Positions 35,901-43,833 of a DNA stretch of 64,000 bases are shown here, one piece after another. The translations under genes and the position numbers were made by a program. Below the pieces are notes generated by a model. The model saw only the letters and a list, made by a program, of their open reading frames with translations, searched no databases and was not told the origin of the DNA. Where the stretch lies: NCBI GenBank assembly GCA_035518375.1, contig DATIXQ010000029.1, positions 1-64,000 on the forward strand, in the 5' to 3' direction. The stretch comes from DATJLY01 sp035518375 (lineage in GTDB: Bacteria; Pseudomonadota; Alphaproteobacteria; ATCC43930; CGMCC-115725). How positions within the stretch are numbered: position 1 is the stretch's first letter; each line of letters begins with the position of its first letter.

Positions 35901-37298
35901 TCAGACGTGGCGCAACGCGTCGACTACCGGCAGCCGCGCCGCACGGTTCGCGGGGAAGAGCGCGGCCAGCGTCGCCACAAGCACGAGCACGAACCAGGTG
36001 CCGAGGATCAACACCGGCCGACCCCAGAGCGCGACGCGAAGCGGAACGGAATTGGCGTTGCCCGGCGGAACCCAGGTCAGGCCCGCATGATTGATGAGGA
36101 TCGCGGCCGCGAGCGCCAGCACAATTCCGGCCGTGGCGCCCAACGCACCAAGGATTAGCCCCTCGGCCACGAACTGGCGCCGGATGACGCCGCGGCGCAG
36201 GCCGAGCGCGCGGATGGTGCCGATCTCGTTGGTGCGCTCCATCACGTTCATGGTCATGGTGTTGACGACGGCGAAGAGCACAATCACGCCCATGACGAGG
36301 GCGATGAAGAGAAAGATCGCGCCGAAGAGGCGCACGACCTGGCCGTAGAAGGGATTGATCTCGCCGAAATCGCGCACCTCGAGCGGAAGCTTTTTCGCCG
36401 CGATCAGTCCTTCGAGCCGGGCACGCGCCGCGCGCAGATCCTCGCTGCGATGGAGCTGCAGAACGATGCCCGTGACCTTGTGCTCGCCGCGGCCATAGAC
36501 GAGCTGCTGCGCCAGGGCCAGATGCATGGCGACGTAATTGTCGTCGAGTTCCTTCACGCCTTGCGGCTCGGCGCCGCTTACCGAGAGACGCACGATGTTG
36601 GGGGCGCCTTGCGCGGTGGCGGCGAGCAGATCGATCTCCGGCATGCCGTCCGCCTGGGTGGTGTCGCCTTTCTCCCGCGCGGCGAGGTCGGCAATTTCGG
36701 CGCTCACCGGCCCTTCCGCCTCATCGGTGCTCGCAGGCGGCGCCGGGCAATCCGTCAGCTTCAACTCGGCGCAGAGGCCCAGGATGCGGGCGAGCCCGCC
36801 GCCGACGAGGCCCCGCGTTTCGTCGTTATCGGCGAGGCGGTGGTCGGGCGTGTAAGGCGCGGCGGTGCCGTATTCGTTCCATTCGCGCATGCGGTCGCGG
36901 TCGGACGGCACGAGGCCCGTGCCGAGGAAAGTCTTGGCGGCGTCATTGGTGCCGCTGAAATTGCCGGCGATCCCGACAAGCGACTGCGTCGGCGTGATAA
37001 CGTTGATCATCGGCCCGAGCACCGGGTCATTGCCGATGAGCGCCATCACATCGCGATAGTGATCGATGCCATAGCCTGCGGGGTTGCCGGCGCCGAAGAG
37101 GAAATACCCGGCGCGGAAGACCGTGAGATGGCCGATGCGCTCTACGTTCGCGGTTTCGATCTGGGTGAAGATGGCGCCAGCGAAGCCGCCGAAGAGCAGC
37201 ATCGCGAGCGCGCCGGCGGCGACGGCCGAGCCCGTCATGCCCGAGCGGCGGCGATTGCGCAGGATATTGCGGAACGCGATCTTGAGGAGGCTGCTCAT
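35901..37298 (-). CDS. ABC transporter permease, FtsX/MacB/LolC type
   Basis: A 465-residue permease of the FtsX-type fold. An N-terminal helix (about residues 17-42) is followed by a large periplasmic domain up to about residue 310, then three helices with the FtsX signature MTMNVMERTNEIGTIRALGL. It acts as a mechanotransmission permease, not a classical channel. The ATG overlaps the ATPase stop (ATGA). The partner LolA-like protein follows it, an arrangement like LolCDE-A but in one operon with its own barrel. Confidence 0.92.
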   Translation of the reverse strand: MSSLLKIAFRNILRNRRRSGMTGSAVAAGALAMLLFGGFAGAIFTQIETANVERIGHLTVFRAGYFLFGAGNPAGYGIDHYRDVMALIGNDPVLGPMINVITPTQSLVGIAGNFSGTNDAAKTFLGTGLVPSDRDRMREWNEYGTAAPYTPDHRLADNDETRGLVGGGLARILGLCAELKLTDCPAPPASTDEAEGPVSAEIADLAAREKGDTTQADGMPEIDLLAATAQGAPNIVRLSVSGAEPQGVKELDDNYVAMHLALAQQLVYGRGEHKVTGIVLQLHRSEDLRAARARLEGLIAAKKLPLEVRDFGEINPFYGQVVRLFGAIFLFIALVMGVIVLFAVVNTMTMNVMERTNEIGTIRALGLRRGVIRRQFVAEGLILGALGATAGIVLALAAAILINHAGLTWVPPGNANSVPLRVALWGRPVLILGTWFVLVLVATLAALFPANRAARLPVVDALRHV

Positions 37299-37993
37299 GC
37301 GCGGCTCCTGATCTCGTGGCCGACGAGCCCGCCATCGCGGATCGTGAAGGTCTCGTCAGAATGGGACATGAGCTGCGGATCATGCGTCGAGAAGATGAAG
37401 CTCGTGCGCGACTCCATCTGGATGCTGCGCATGAGGTCGATGATCGCGGCGCCGGTCTCGGTATCGAGATTGGCGGTGGGCTCGTCGGCGAGAACGATCT
37501 GCGGGCCTTTGACGAGGGCGCGGGCGATGGCGACGCGCTGCTTCTGTCCGCCCGAGAGCTCGTTCGGACGCTGGCGCGCCTGCGTTGCAAGCCCGACCGC
37601 CTCGAGGAGGGCGAGCGTCCTCTTCCTCCGCTCGGCCGCCGCCATGCCGACCATGAGAAGTGGATACTCGACGTTCTCAAAGGCCGAGAGCACCGGCACG
37701 AGGTTGAAGCTCTGGAAGATGAAGCCGATGTTGCGGGCGCGGAAATCGGAGAGGGCGTTGTCGCTCAGCGTACCGGTGTCGGCGCCACCGATCTCGACTT
37801 GGCCGCTCGTCGGCGCGTCGATGCAGCCGATGAGGTTCAGAAGCGTCGTCTTGCCGCTCCCCGAGGGCCCTACGACCATCGTGAAGCGGTTGGGCGCGAT
37901 CTCAAGGCTCACATCCTTGATCGCGGCGACATCGATCGAACCGGCGTGATAGGTCTTGGCGACATGGCGCAGGCGGACGACGGGGCCGTCCAT
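37295..37993 (-). CDS. ABC transporter ATPase, LolD/MacB type
   Basis: A 232-residue ATPase. The Walker A box is VVGPSGSGKTTLLNLIG near residue 43, the Q loop is IFQSFNLVPVL, the signature is LSGGQKQRVAIARAL and Walker B is ILADEPT-like (QIVLADEPTANLDTETG), with the H loop FSTHDPQLM. It resembles the LolD/FtsE group of lipoprotein and mechanotransmission exporters. I use the ATG at 37993, which has a strong GAGGAGGAAG ribosome site; an ATG at 38143 would run through the operator region. It is the first gene of the envelope operon. Confidence 0.94.
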   Translation of the reverse strand: MDGPVVRLRHVAKTYHAGSIDVAAIKDVSLEIAPNRFTMVVGPSGSGKTTLLNLIGCIDAPTSGQVEIGGADTGTLSDNALSDFRARNIGFIFQSFNLVPVLSAFENVEYPLLMVGMAAAERRKRTLALLEAVGLATQARQRPNELSGGQKQRVAIARALVKGPQIVLADEPTANLDTETGAAIIDLMRSIQMESRTSFIFSTHDPQLMSHSDETFTIRDGGLVGHEIRSRA

Positions 37994-38014
37994 CGCTTCC
38001 TCCTCGACATTCTG

Positions 38015-38030
38015 GGTACGATGTCGTACC
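38015..38030. promoter_or_regulatory. TetR-type operator 1 (GGTAC-N6-GTACC)
   Basis: GGTACGATGTCGTACC is a perfect palindrome with seven-base arms and a two-base centre. It lies 21 bases upstream of the ATPase start and shares the GGTAC-N6-GTACC frame with the element at 38047. Palindromes of this size in a tetR divergent gap are usual TetR binding sites. Confidence 0.75.
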
Positions 38031-38046
38031 ATCGTGTCAATCCTAC

Positions 38047-38062
38047 GGTACGGAGCGGTACC
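38047..38062. promoter_or_regulatory. TetR-type operator 2 (GGTAC-N6-GTACC)
   Basis: GGTACGGAGCGGTACC has the same GGTAC-N6-GTACC frame as operator 1, with its start 32 bases away (about three helical turns). It ends one base before the tetR GTG and contains the GGAG ribosome site of tetR, so binding here could block both transcription and translation start of the regulator. Confidence 0.7.
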
Positions 38063-38063
38063 A

Positions 38064-38762
38064 GTGCAAGCGAAAAAACGGGCGGGACGGAAGAAGCCGC
38101 CCGCGGCCCCGCCCCCGGGCGACCTGTCGCCCCGCGCGCGCATCCTTTACGCGGCGTTCGAGTCCTTTATGGAGGTCGGCTACGCCAAGACGAGCATGCT
38201 GGCGATCGCGACCCGCGCGCGCGTGTCGAAGCGCGACCTCTATGCCAATTTCGCCGACAAGGGCGCGATCCTCGCGGCCTGCATCGAGGGCCGCGCGCGC
38301 GATATGAGGGCGCCGCTCGAGCTGCCCCCGCCGCAAACTGAAGCGGCGCTCGCGGCAACCCTCGAGCGCTTCGGCAAGAGCTCGCTTGGCATGGGCACGC
38401 TCGCGACTTCGGTCGCCGCCTTCCGCCTCGCGATCGCCGAGCCCGACACCGACGCCGCCGCGGTGCTCGACCGGTCCGCGCGGGTGTCGAACCGCGCGGT
38501 TCTCGACGAATTCTTCGCCAGCGCGCAGAAAAACGGGCTGCTCGGGCCGGGCGACCCGCGGGTCATGGCGGGCCGGTTCCTGACGCTCCTCTGGGGCGAC
38601 GTGATGATGCGGCTCCTCCTCCGTATCGCCCCCGCGCCCGACGAGCGCGAGATCGAGCGCCGCGCACGCGAGGCGACACGGATCCTTCTCGCCCTCCATG
38701 GCCCGGGCGCGGGCGCGAGCGTCGCAGCCCCCGATGGACAGCCGCCCCGGACCCCGCGATGA
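38064..38762 (+). CDS. TetR family transcriptional regulator
   Basis: A 232-residue TetR protein. The helix-turn-helix is in about residues 24-70: RARILYAAFESFMEVGYAKT followed by IATRARVSKRDLYANFADKG, a textbook TetR DNA-binding domain, then a variable ligand-binding part. The GTG at 38064 has GGAG eight bases upstream, inside the operator; an ATG at 37956 would read through the divergent promoter. It probably represses itself and the divergent four-gene envelope operon. The ligand is unknown; a hydrophobic compound is typical. Confidence 0.88.
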   Translation: MQAKKRAGRKKPPAAPPPGDLSPRARILYAAFESFMEVGYAKTSMLAIATRARVSKRDLYANFADKGAILAACIEGRARDMRAPLELPPPQTEAALAATLERFGKSSLGMGTLATSVAAFRLAIAEPDTDAAAVLDRSARVSNRAVLDEFFASAQKNGLLGPGDPRVMAGRFLTLLWGDVMMRLLLRIAPAPDEREIERRAREATRILLALHGPGAGASVAAPDGQPPRTPR

Positions 38763-38800
38763 TACGCTTCAAGAACGAGGCCTAAGAAAAGGAGGGTGGC

Positions 38801-39421
38801 ATGATCGAGCTCTATTTCTGGACCACGGACAACGGCCGCAAGGCGCTCCAGGCGGCGGAGGAATCAGGACTTCCCTATCAGCGCCGTCCGGTCAATCTGC
38901 AGAAGCGCGAGAATTTCGAGCCGGAATTCATGAAGATCAGCCCGGGCCACAAGATCCCGGCGCTTGTCGATGACCAGGGGCCTGGCGGCGAGCGCGTCTC
39001 GCTCTGTGAATCGGGGGCGATCCTCAAATACCTCGCCGAGAAGGCGGGCAACGGGCTCTACCCGACGGACCCGCGCCAGCGCGTCAAGGTCGACCAGTGG
39101 TTCTTCTACGGCAGCTCGACCTTCACGCCGTGGTCGCAGCAATATGGGCTTTTCATGCACCGCTTCGGCCAGGACATACCGCCGGCGAAGAAATATTACG
39201 GCGACCTGATGAACGACATGTTCGGCATTCTCGACAAGCAGCTCGCGTCGCACGAATACCTTGCCGACAAATATTCGATCGCCGACATCTCCTGCTATCC
39301 CGACGTCCACATCCACGGCGCCGAGGGCGCAGTCCCGCTGGCCAATTTTGCGAACCTGAAGCGCTGGCACGACGCCATCACGGCGCGGCCGGCGGTGCAG
39401 AAAGCCTGGGCACCGATCTGA
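38801..39421 (+). CDS. Glutathione S-transferase (Nu-class, YfcG/YghU-like)
   Basis: A 206-residue GST starting MIELYFWTTDNGRKALQAAE, similar to YfcG/YghU disulfide-reductase-like GSTs (T/N in the glutathione contact in place of Cys). Contacts SPGHKIPALVDD and LCESGAILKYLAE follow, and the C-terminal ADKYSIADISCYP is normal. The ribosome site AAAAGGAGGG is strong. It is the gene after tetR, with 38 bases between, so it may be co-transcribed with it or separate. The role is thiol-disulfide or conjugation chemistry. Confidence 0.92.
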   Translation: MIELYFWTTDNGRKALQAAEESGLPYQRRPVNLQKRENFEPEFMKISPGHKIPALVDDQGPGGERVSLCESGAILKYLAEKAGNGLYPTDPRQRVKVDQWFFYGSSTFTPWSQQYGLFMHRFGQDIPPAKKYYGDLMNDMFGILDKQLASHEYLADKYSIADISCYPDVHIHGAEGAVPLANFANLKRWHDAITARPAVQKAWAPI

Positions 39422-39426
39422 GGGCG

Positions 39427-39491
39427 GTCATTACGAGCGGAGCGAAGCAATCTCAGCGAGATTGCTTCGTCGCTTCGCTCCTCGCAACGAC
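39427..39491. repeat. Palindromic intergenic repeat, second copy
   Basis: GTCATTACGAGCGGAGCGAAG opens and CGCTTCGCTCCTCGCAACGAC closes a long imperfect inverted repeat around GCAATCTCAGCGAGATTGC. It matches the repeat at 26580 in type and lies between the convergent GST and gentisate-dioxygenase genes. Confidence 0.75.
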
Positions 39492-39505
39492 TACGGCGTT
39501 GAGCC

Positions 39506-40525
39506 CTACTTGCGCTCCTCGCGCAAGAGGTCGAGTCGGCGCATCACGTCGCGATCGGTCGACTGGAAGATCGTGGCGTTGGCGCTTTCCGCCGTGTGCG
39601 TGATCCAGCTCCAGTGCGGCAGGGTGAAGAGATCGTTCTCCGACCATTCGATGGTGCGCTCTCCGATCGTGCTGCGCCCCGTGCCCTCGACGACGAAGCA
39701 CACCGCGTTCGACGTCGAGCGGTAGGGCCGCGTCGGCTGGCCGCCGCTCAAGCCGAGAAGGTAGCAGTCGAGGCGCGACAGCACCGCACCACCCGTCGCC
39801 GGGTTGACGTAGCGCAACAGGCGTGAGCCGTCCTCCGCGGCGGGGCTCGCCGCAAGCGCCTCGCGCGCCTGGCGCCACGGATAGCGGAAGAGCGGCGAGT
39901 AGGCGGTCGTGATCTGCTCCGCCGGGACGAGTCCCGGCGCGGTGAAGGCGGCGTCGGCCGGGAGCTTGGGCACGTTCTTCGCCGGGCCCGGCTCGAAGAA
40001 GCTCGCATCCATGTCCATGACGAGCGGCACATCGAGCGAATCGAGCCAGATGACGCGCCTTGTGCCGGTGTGCTCGTGTTCGTGCCAAGTCCAGGCGGGC
40101 GTCAGGATGAGATCGCCGCGCACCATGTCGCAGCGCTTGCCATCAACGATGGTGGCGGCACCCTCGCCCTCGACGACAAAGCGCAGCGCGTCCATCGAAT
40201 GGCGGTGCGGCCGCGCGCGCTCGCCCGGCATCAGGATCTGGAGGCCCGCGTTGAGGTTGGTCGTGGCGCGGAAATAATCGTCGCGCCCATAGGCGGGATT
40301 CGCGAGCGAGAGGACGCGGCGCTCGGCCTGTTCCATGCCGACTTCGGCGATCGCGCGGTCCATCAGCGGACCGAGCACGCGCCAGGGCCAGTGGAAGGCG
40401 GGCTCGGGCGCAGGCTGCAGCCCGCCTGCGCCGCCGAACATCTCCCACAAGGCTACGACATGCGCCTCCTCGATCGCGGCGTGGAAATCGTTGGCGCCTG
40501 CACGGACGCTGGGCGATGTGCTCAC
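39506..40525 (-). CDS. Gentisate 1,2-dioxygenase-like bicupin
   Basis: A 339-residue double cupin of the gentisate 1,2-dioxygenase family, which opens gentisate to maleylpyruvate with Fe(II) and oxygen. The first cupin holds H107 and H109 (GERARPHRHSMDALRF) and H148 (TPAWTWHEH), and the N-terminal part has ALWEMF, as in gentisate dioxygenases. The second cupin keeps LFTLPHWSWITHTA. The start is GTG with GGAGGA upstream. No maleylpyruvate isomerase or hydrolase is adjacent; 1-hydroxy-2-naphthoate or salicylate dioxygenase are alternatives. Confidence 0.88.
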   Translation of the reverse strand: MSTSPSVRAGANDFHAAIEEAHVVALWEMFGGAGGLQPAPEPAFHWPWRVLGPLMDRAIAEVGMEQAERRVLSLANPAYGRDDYFRATTNLNAGLQILMPGERARPHRHSMDALRFVVEGEGAATIVDGKRCDMVRGDLILTPAWTWHEHEHTGTRRVIWLDSLDVPLVMDMDASFFEPGPAKNVPKLPADAAFTAPGLVPAEQITTAYSPLFRYPWRQAREALAASPAAEDGSRLLRYVNPATGGAVLSRLDCYLLGLSGGQPTRPYRSTSNAVCFVVEGTGRSTIGERTIEWSENDLFTLPHWSWITHTAESANATIFQSTDRDVMRRLDLLREERK

Positions 40526-40602
40526 CGGAGTCCTCCTTCAGAGAAGGGTCGGACTCTGCCGGGCGCGCGCGTCGGCCGCAAGGCCCCGCCCGCACCGCGT
40601 GA

Positions 40603-40608
40603 TATAAG
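40603..40608 (+). promoter_or_regulatory. -10 box for a possible leaderless start at 40615
   Basis: TATAAG ends six bases before the ATG at 40615, so transcription would start on or next to the start codon. No ribosome site precedes that ATG. The -35 region is not recognisable. Confidence 0.4.
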
Positions 40609-40614
40609 CGCCAG

Positions 40615-41379
40615 ATGAGACGGGCGTGGGATTGGCGGACATGGCTCGCCGGGGCGACGTTGCTTGGCGCGGCCGCTCGCGCCGCCGAGGCCGGGGCGCC
40701 TTTCCGCACCGATGACCCCGTGCCGGACGATTACCAGCACGGGGAAGTCTACTTCTTCTCGACGGCGACGCATGTCGATGGCGACACGTCCGGTACCCTT
40801 CCGGGGATCGATCTCAATTACGGCGTGCTGCCGGACATGCAGCTCCACGCGATCGCGCCGCTCGCGTTCGACGCGCCGAGCGGCAACGGCAAGAGCTTCG
40901 GCGCGGGCGACACCGAGCTCGGCATCAAGTACCGCTTCATGCACGAGGACGAGAGCGGCTGGCGGCCGCAGATCGCGATCTTTCCGACCGTCGAGCTGCC
41001 GACCGGGAGCAAGACGCGCGGACTTGGCACGGGCTCTGCGCAGTTCTTCCTGCCGGTTTGGATACAGAAGACCTTCGGCGCGTGGACGACCTATGGCGGC
41101 GGGGGGTACTGGCACAATCCCGGCGCCGGCAACAAGGACTATTGGTTCACGGGTTGGCTCGTGCAGCGCCAGGTGACGGACGCGCTCGCCGTGGGCGCCG
41201 AGCTCTTCCACCAGACCGCGGATACGGTGGGCGGCAGCGAGAGCACCGGCTTCAACATCGGCGCGATCTACGACTTCTCCGAGAACTACAATCTCCTCGT
41301 GTCGGCCGGACGCGGGCTGGAGAACGCAGCGAAGACCAACGCGTTCTCCTATTACGCGGCCTTCCAGTGGACGTTTTGA
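40615..41379 (+). CDS. Outer-membrane barrel, MetA-pathway/phenol-degradation transporter-like
   Basis: A 254-residue exported protein. A signal peptide covers about residues 1-24 (LAGATLLGAAARAAEA), and the mature part shows alternating strands and ends in aromatic residues (YYAAFQWTF), typical of small barrels of the 'MetA-pathway of phenol degradation' type found with aromatic catabolism. It lies next to the gentisate dioxygenase-like gene in the divergent direction (89 bases between). It might admit aromatic substrates through the outer membrane; that is inference. Confidence 0.7.
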   Translation: MRRAWDWRTWLAGATLLGAAARAAEAGAPFRTDDPVPDDYQHGEVYFFSTATHVDGDTSGTLPGIDLNYGVLPDMQLHAIAPLAFDAPSGNGKSFGAGDTELGIKYRFMHEDESGWRPQIAIFPTVELPTGSKTRGLGTGSAQFFLPVWIQKTFGAWTTYGGGGYWHNPGAGNKDYWFTGWLVQRQVTDALAVGAELFHQTADTVGGSESTGFNIGAIYDFSENYNLLVSAGRGLENAAKTNAFSYYAAFQWTF

Positions 41380-41416
41380 ATGGCGCCCCGGTTGCCTCAG
41401 GCTCGCTCGGCTTCCG

Positions 41417-41848
41417 CTAGCTCTGCGCGGCCTGCTCCGTCTCGCCCTCGCCGGGCTTGGCACCCGCGGTGGCGAGGTCTTCGGCCATGCCGCGCGTGCG
41501 CTGTGTCGCCTCGAACATGCGGTCGCCGGTGCGGCTCATGCATTTGAGCGCGAGCACGCCGAGATCGCCGAAATCCGACACGACGCGCTGGATCGAGCCC
41601 GAGAGCCAGTGCTGCTGGGCAAGGAAAACGGAGCCGGGATCAGGATTACGATTAACCTCGTCGAGCATGCGCCGTGCCTCTTCGATCGCTTCGCGCCGGC
41701 GGCGTACCCACGAGCGCGTGCATTGGTCGATTTCGGCGAGAAACGTTTCCTGCGCTTCGATCCAGGCTTCGGCGCCGTTGGCAAGCGCCTGGGCCGGAGC
41801 GGCGGCAGCCGCCTCGATAACGGCTTTCCTCTTCATTGCTGTTGCCAT
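41417..41848 (-). CDS. Phasin-like helical protein
   Basis: A 143-residue soluble helical protein with a charged, amphipathic pattern (WIEAQETFLAEIDQCTRSWV, RREAIEEARRMLDEVNRN) and a C-terminal GETEQAAQS tail, resembling phasins, the surface proteins of polyhydroxyalkanoate granules. No strong family motif is visible, so this is tentative. The ATG at 41848 has GGGAG upstream; longer readings lack coding character. It is divergent from minC. Confidence 0.6.
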   Translation of the reverse strand: MATAMKRKAVIEAAAAAPAQALANGAEAWIEAQETFLAEIDQCTRSWVRRRREAIEEARRMLDEVNRNPDPGSVFLAQQHWLSGSIQRVVSDFGDLGVLALKCMSRTGDRMFEATQRTRGMAEDLATAGAKPGEGETEQAAQS

Positions 41849-41999
41849 GGGAGTCTCCCGATAGGGTTGGCTCACGCTACCGCGAACGGGGACGCGGGTA
41901 ACTGCGCGAATCGTTGAAAAAGCGGGTCCCATAATTGACTCAGGCGACGGTCGAAGAATGCCGTCATACCTCCCCGAACATCCTCCATGTTGTAGTCCC

Positions 42000-42026
42000 G
42001 CCGCGGCGCGGCAGTTCCGCCGCGGC
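42000..42026 (+). repeat. GC-rich hairpin in the minC leader
   Basis: GCCGCGGCG and CGCCGCGGC form a perfect 9-base, all G/C stem around a 9-base loop, about 20 bases upstream of the minC start. It could hold back ribosomes or be part of a leader regulator. Confidence 0.5.
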
Positions 42027-42046
42027 CCGAAGGTCATTCTCCGAGA

Positions 42047-42727
42047 ATGTCGATCAATCGTCTCGAAGGCAGCATCTTCACCATCCTCGTGCTTTCTGTC
42101 GGCGATCCGCACGATCCGGCGCTCGAGACGGCACTCGCCGACCAGATCGGCCGCAACCCCGACTTCTTCGCGGGCGCACCCGTGGTGCTCGATCTCGCCG
42201 CCTGCCTTGCCTGCACCGACGCCGAAGACTTCGCCGCGTTGAAACTACTCCTGCGCCGCCACGGCCTCACCGCCGTCGGGGTGCAGAATGCGAGCGCGCT
42301 GCAAAAGCGGGCCATCGAAGCGGCGGAGTTGGCGCTTTTCCCGGCCACAACCGGCCGGCGCGAGGCTGCCCGCGCCGAGGCGGCGAAGCCGCGCGCGGTG
42401 CGCACGCGGCTTGTGACGCAACCGGTGCGGTCGGGTACGCAAATCTACGCCAAGGGCGGCGACCTCGTCGTGGCGGCGCCAGTGAGCGCCGGGGCCGAGC
42501 TCATCGCCGACGGCAATGTCCATGTCTATGGCCCGCTGCGCGGACGCGCGATCGCGGGCGCGGTCGGCGACCGCACGGCGCGCATCTTCGTGCAGCATCT
42601 CGAGGCCGAGCTTCTCGCGATCGCCGGACGCTACATGGTCAGCGAGGCGATCGCGCAGCACTTGCTAAAGCAGCCGGCGCAAGTCGCGCTGGTCGAGGAT
42701 TCCCTGCGCATCATGCCGGGATTTTGA
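42047..42727 (+). CDS. minC: Septum site-determining protein MinC
   Basis: A 226-residue inhibitor of FtsZ ring formation. The N-terminal domain shows RLEGSIFTILVLSVGD and DPALETALADQIGRNPDFF, and the C-terminal beta-helix domain has GTQIYAKGGDLVVAAPVSAG, ELIADGNVHVYGPLRGRAIAG, the MinD-binding region. It is the first gene of a minCDE operon and the gap to minD is twelve bases. Start at 42047 is taken from the family N-terminus; the ribosome site is weak and preceded by the hairpin. Confidence 0.95.
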   Translation: MSINRLEGSIFTILVLSVGDPHDPALETALADQIGRNPDFFAGAPVVLDLAACLACTDAEDFAALKLLLRRHGLTAVGVQNASALQKRAIEAAELALFPATTGRREAARAEAAKPRAVRTRLVTQPVRSGTQIYAKGGDLVVAAPVSAGAELIADGNVHVYGPLRGRAIAGAVGDRTARIFVQHLEAELLAIAGRYMVSEAIAQHLLKQPAQVALVEDSLRIMPGF

Positions 42728-42739
42728 AGGAGAGGAGCG

Positions 42740-43552
42740 GTGTCGAAGGTAATCGTAGTGACGTCCGGCAAGGGCGGCGTCGGCAAGACGACGACCGCGG
42801 CCGCGCTTGGGACCGGGCTCGCGCTGCGCGGCCACAAGACCGTGGTGATCGATTTCGACGTTGGACTGCGCAACCTCGATCTGGTGATGGGCTGCGAGCG
42901 TCGCGTGGTGTTCGATTTCATCAATGTCATCAACGGCGACGCGAAGTTGAACCAGGCGCTGATCCGCGACAAGCGCATCGACAAGCTCTCGATCTTCCCG
43001 ACTTCGCAGACGCGCGACAAGGACGCCCTGAAGCGCGAGGGCGTCAACCGCGTCATGGACGAGCTGCGCGCCGAGTTCGAGTACATCCTCTGTGACAGCC
43101 CGGCCGGGATCGAGCATGGCGCGCTGTCGGCGCTCTACCATGCGGACCATGCCATCATCGTCACCAATCCCGAGGTTTCCTCGGTGCGCGACAGCGACCG
43201 CATCATCGGCATCCTGGCGTCGAAGTCGCGCCGCGCCGAGCGCAAGGAGGCGCCAGTGATGGAGCATCTCCTTCTCACGCGCTATTCGCCCGAGCGCGTG
43301 CGGCGCGGCGAAATGCTGTCGCTCGACGACGTGAAGGAGATCCTGGCCGTGCCGATCCTGGGTATCATTCCGGAATCGGAGTCGGTGTTGAAAGCGTCCA
43401 ACACCGGAACGCCGGTGATCCTCGATCCGACGAGCCCGGCCGGCCGCGCCTATGACGACGCGGTCGCGCGCTTTCTCGGCGAGCAGCGTGAGCTGCGCTT
43501 CGAGAAGGAAGAACGCCGCAACCTGTTCCGTATGTTGTTTGGCAGGGCGTGA
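42740..43552 (+). CDS. minD: Septum site-determining ATPase MinD
   Basis: A 270-residue membrane-associated ATPase of the ParA/MinD family. The deviant Walker A is VVTSGKGGVGKTTTAAALGTG near residue 8 and the C-terminal membrane-targeting helix is LRFEKEERRNLFRMLFGRA. DFDVGLRNLDLVMGCERR and ILCDSPAGIEHGA are also typical. It binds MinC and MinE and oscillates between the cell poles. GTG start at 42740 with GGAGAGGAG upstream. It overlaps the minE start by one base (TGATG). Confidence 0.97.
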   Translation: MSKVIVVTSGKGGVGKTTTAAALGTGLALRGHKTVVIDFDVGLRNLDLVMGCERRVVFDFINVINGDAKLNQALIRDKRIDKLSIFPTSQTRDKDALKREGVNRVMDELRAEFEYILCDSPAGIEHGALSALYHADHAIIVTNPEVSSVRDSDRIIGILASKSRRAERKEAPVMEHLLLTRYSPERVRRGEMLSLDDVKEILAVPILGIIPESESVLKASNTGTPVILDPTSPAGRAYDDAVARFLGEQRELRFEKEERRNLFRMLFGRA

Positions 43553-43827
43553 TGAGGCTCCTCGAATATATCCTGCCGCAGCGACCGCGAACGGCCTCGG
43601 TCGCGAAGGAACGGCTTATGCTCGTCCTCGCGCACGAACACGCCGGCTCCGAGGGCTCGGAATTCCTTCCCGCGCTGCGCAATGATCTCATCGCGATCGT
43701 GCGGAAGTACGTCGCCGCCAAGGACGATGCGATCGAGGTAAAGCTCGGCCATCAGGGCAAGGCGGCCGTGCTCGAGATCAGCATCGAGCTGCCGGGAAAA
43801 AGCGGCCGGCGCGCGCACGCCAACTGA
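43552..43827 (+). CDS. minE: Cell division topological specificity factor MinE
   Basis: A 91-residue MinE. The N-terminal MRLLEYILPQRPRTASVAKE includes the MinD-binding and membrane helix, and the C-terminal dimer domain has LPALRNDLIAIVRKYVAAKD. MinE stimulates MinD ATPase and drives oscillation. I use the ATG at 43552; a GTG at 43549 would add one residue. It completes the operon and converges with the SDR gene six bases on. Confidence 0.95.
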   Translation: MRLLEYILPQRPRTASVAKERLMLVLAHEHAGSEGSEFLPALRNDLIAIVRKYVAAKDDAIEVKLGHQGKAAVLEISIELPGKSGRRAHAN

Positions 43828-43833
43828 AGCGGC

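Noticed and set aside
38801..39421. The GST as a maleylpyruvate isomerase for the gentisate pathway
   Set aside because: Its N-terminus is of the YfcG/YghU type and lacks the zeta-class SSCS-like motif.
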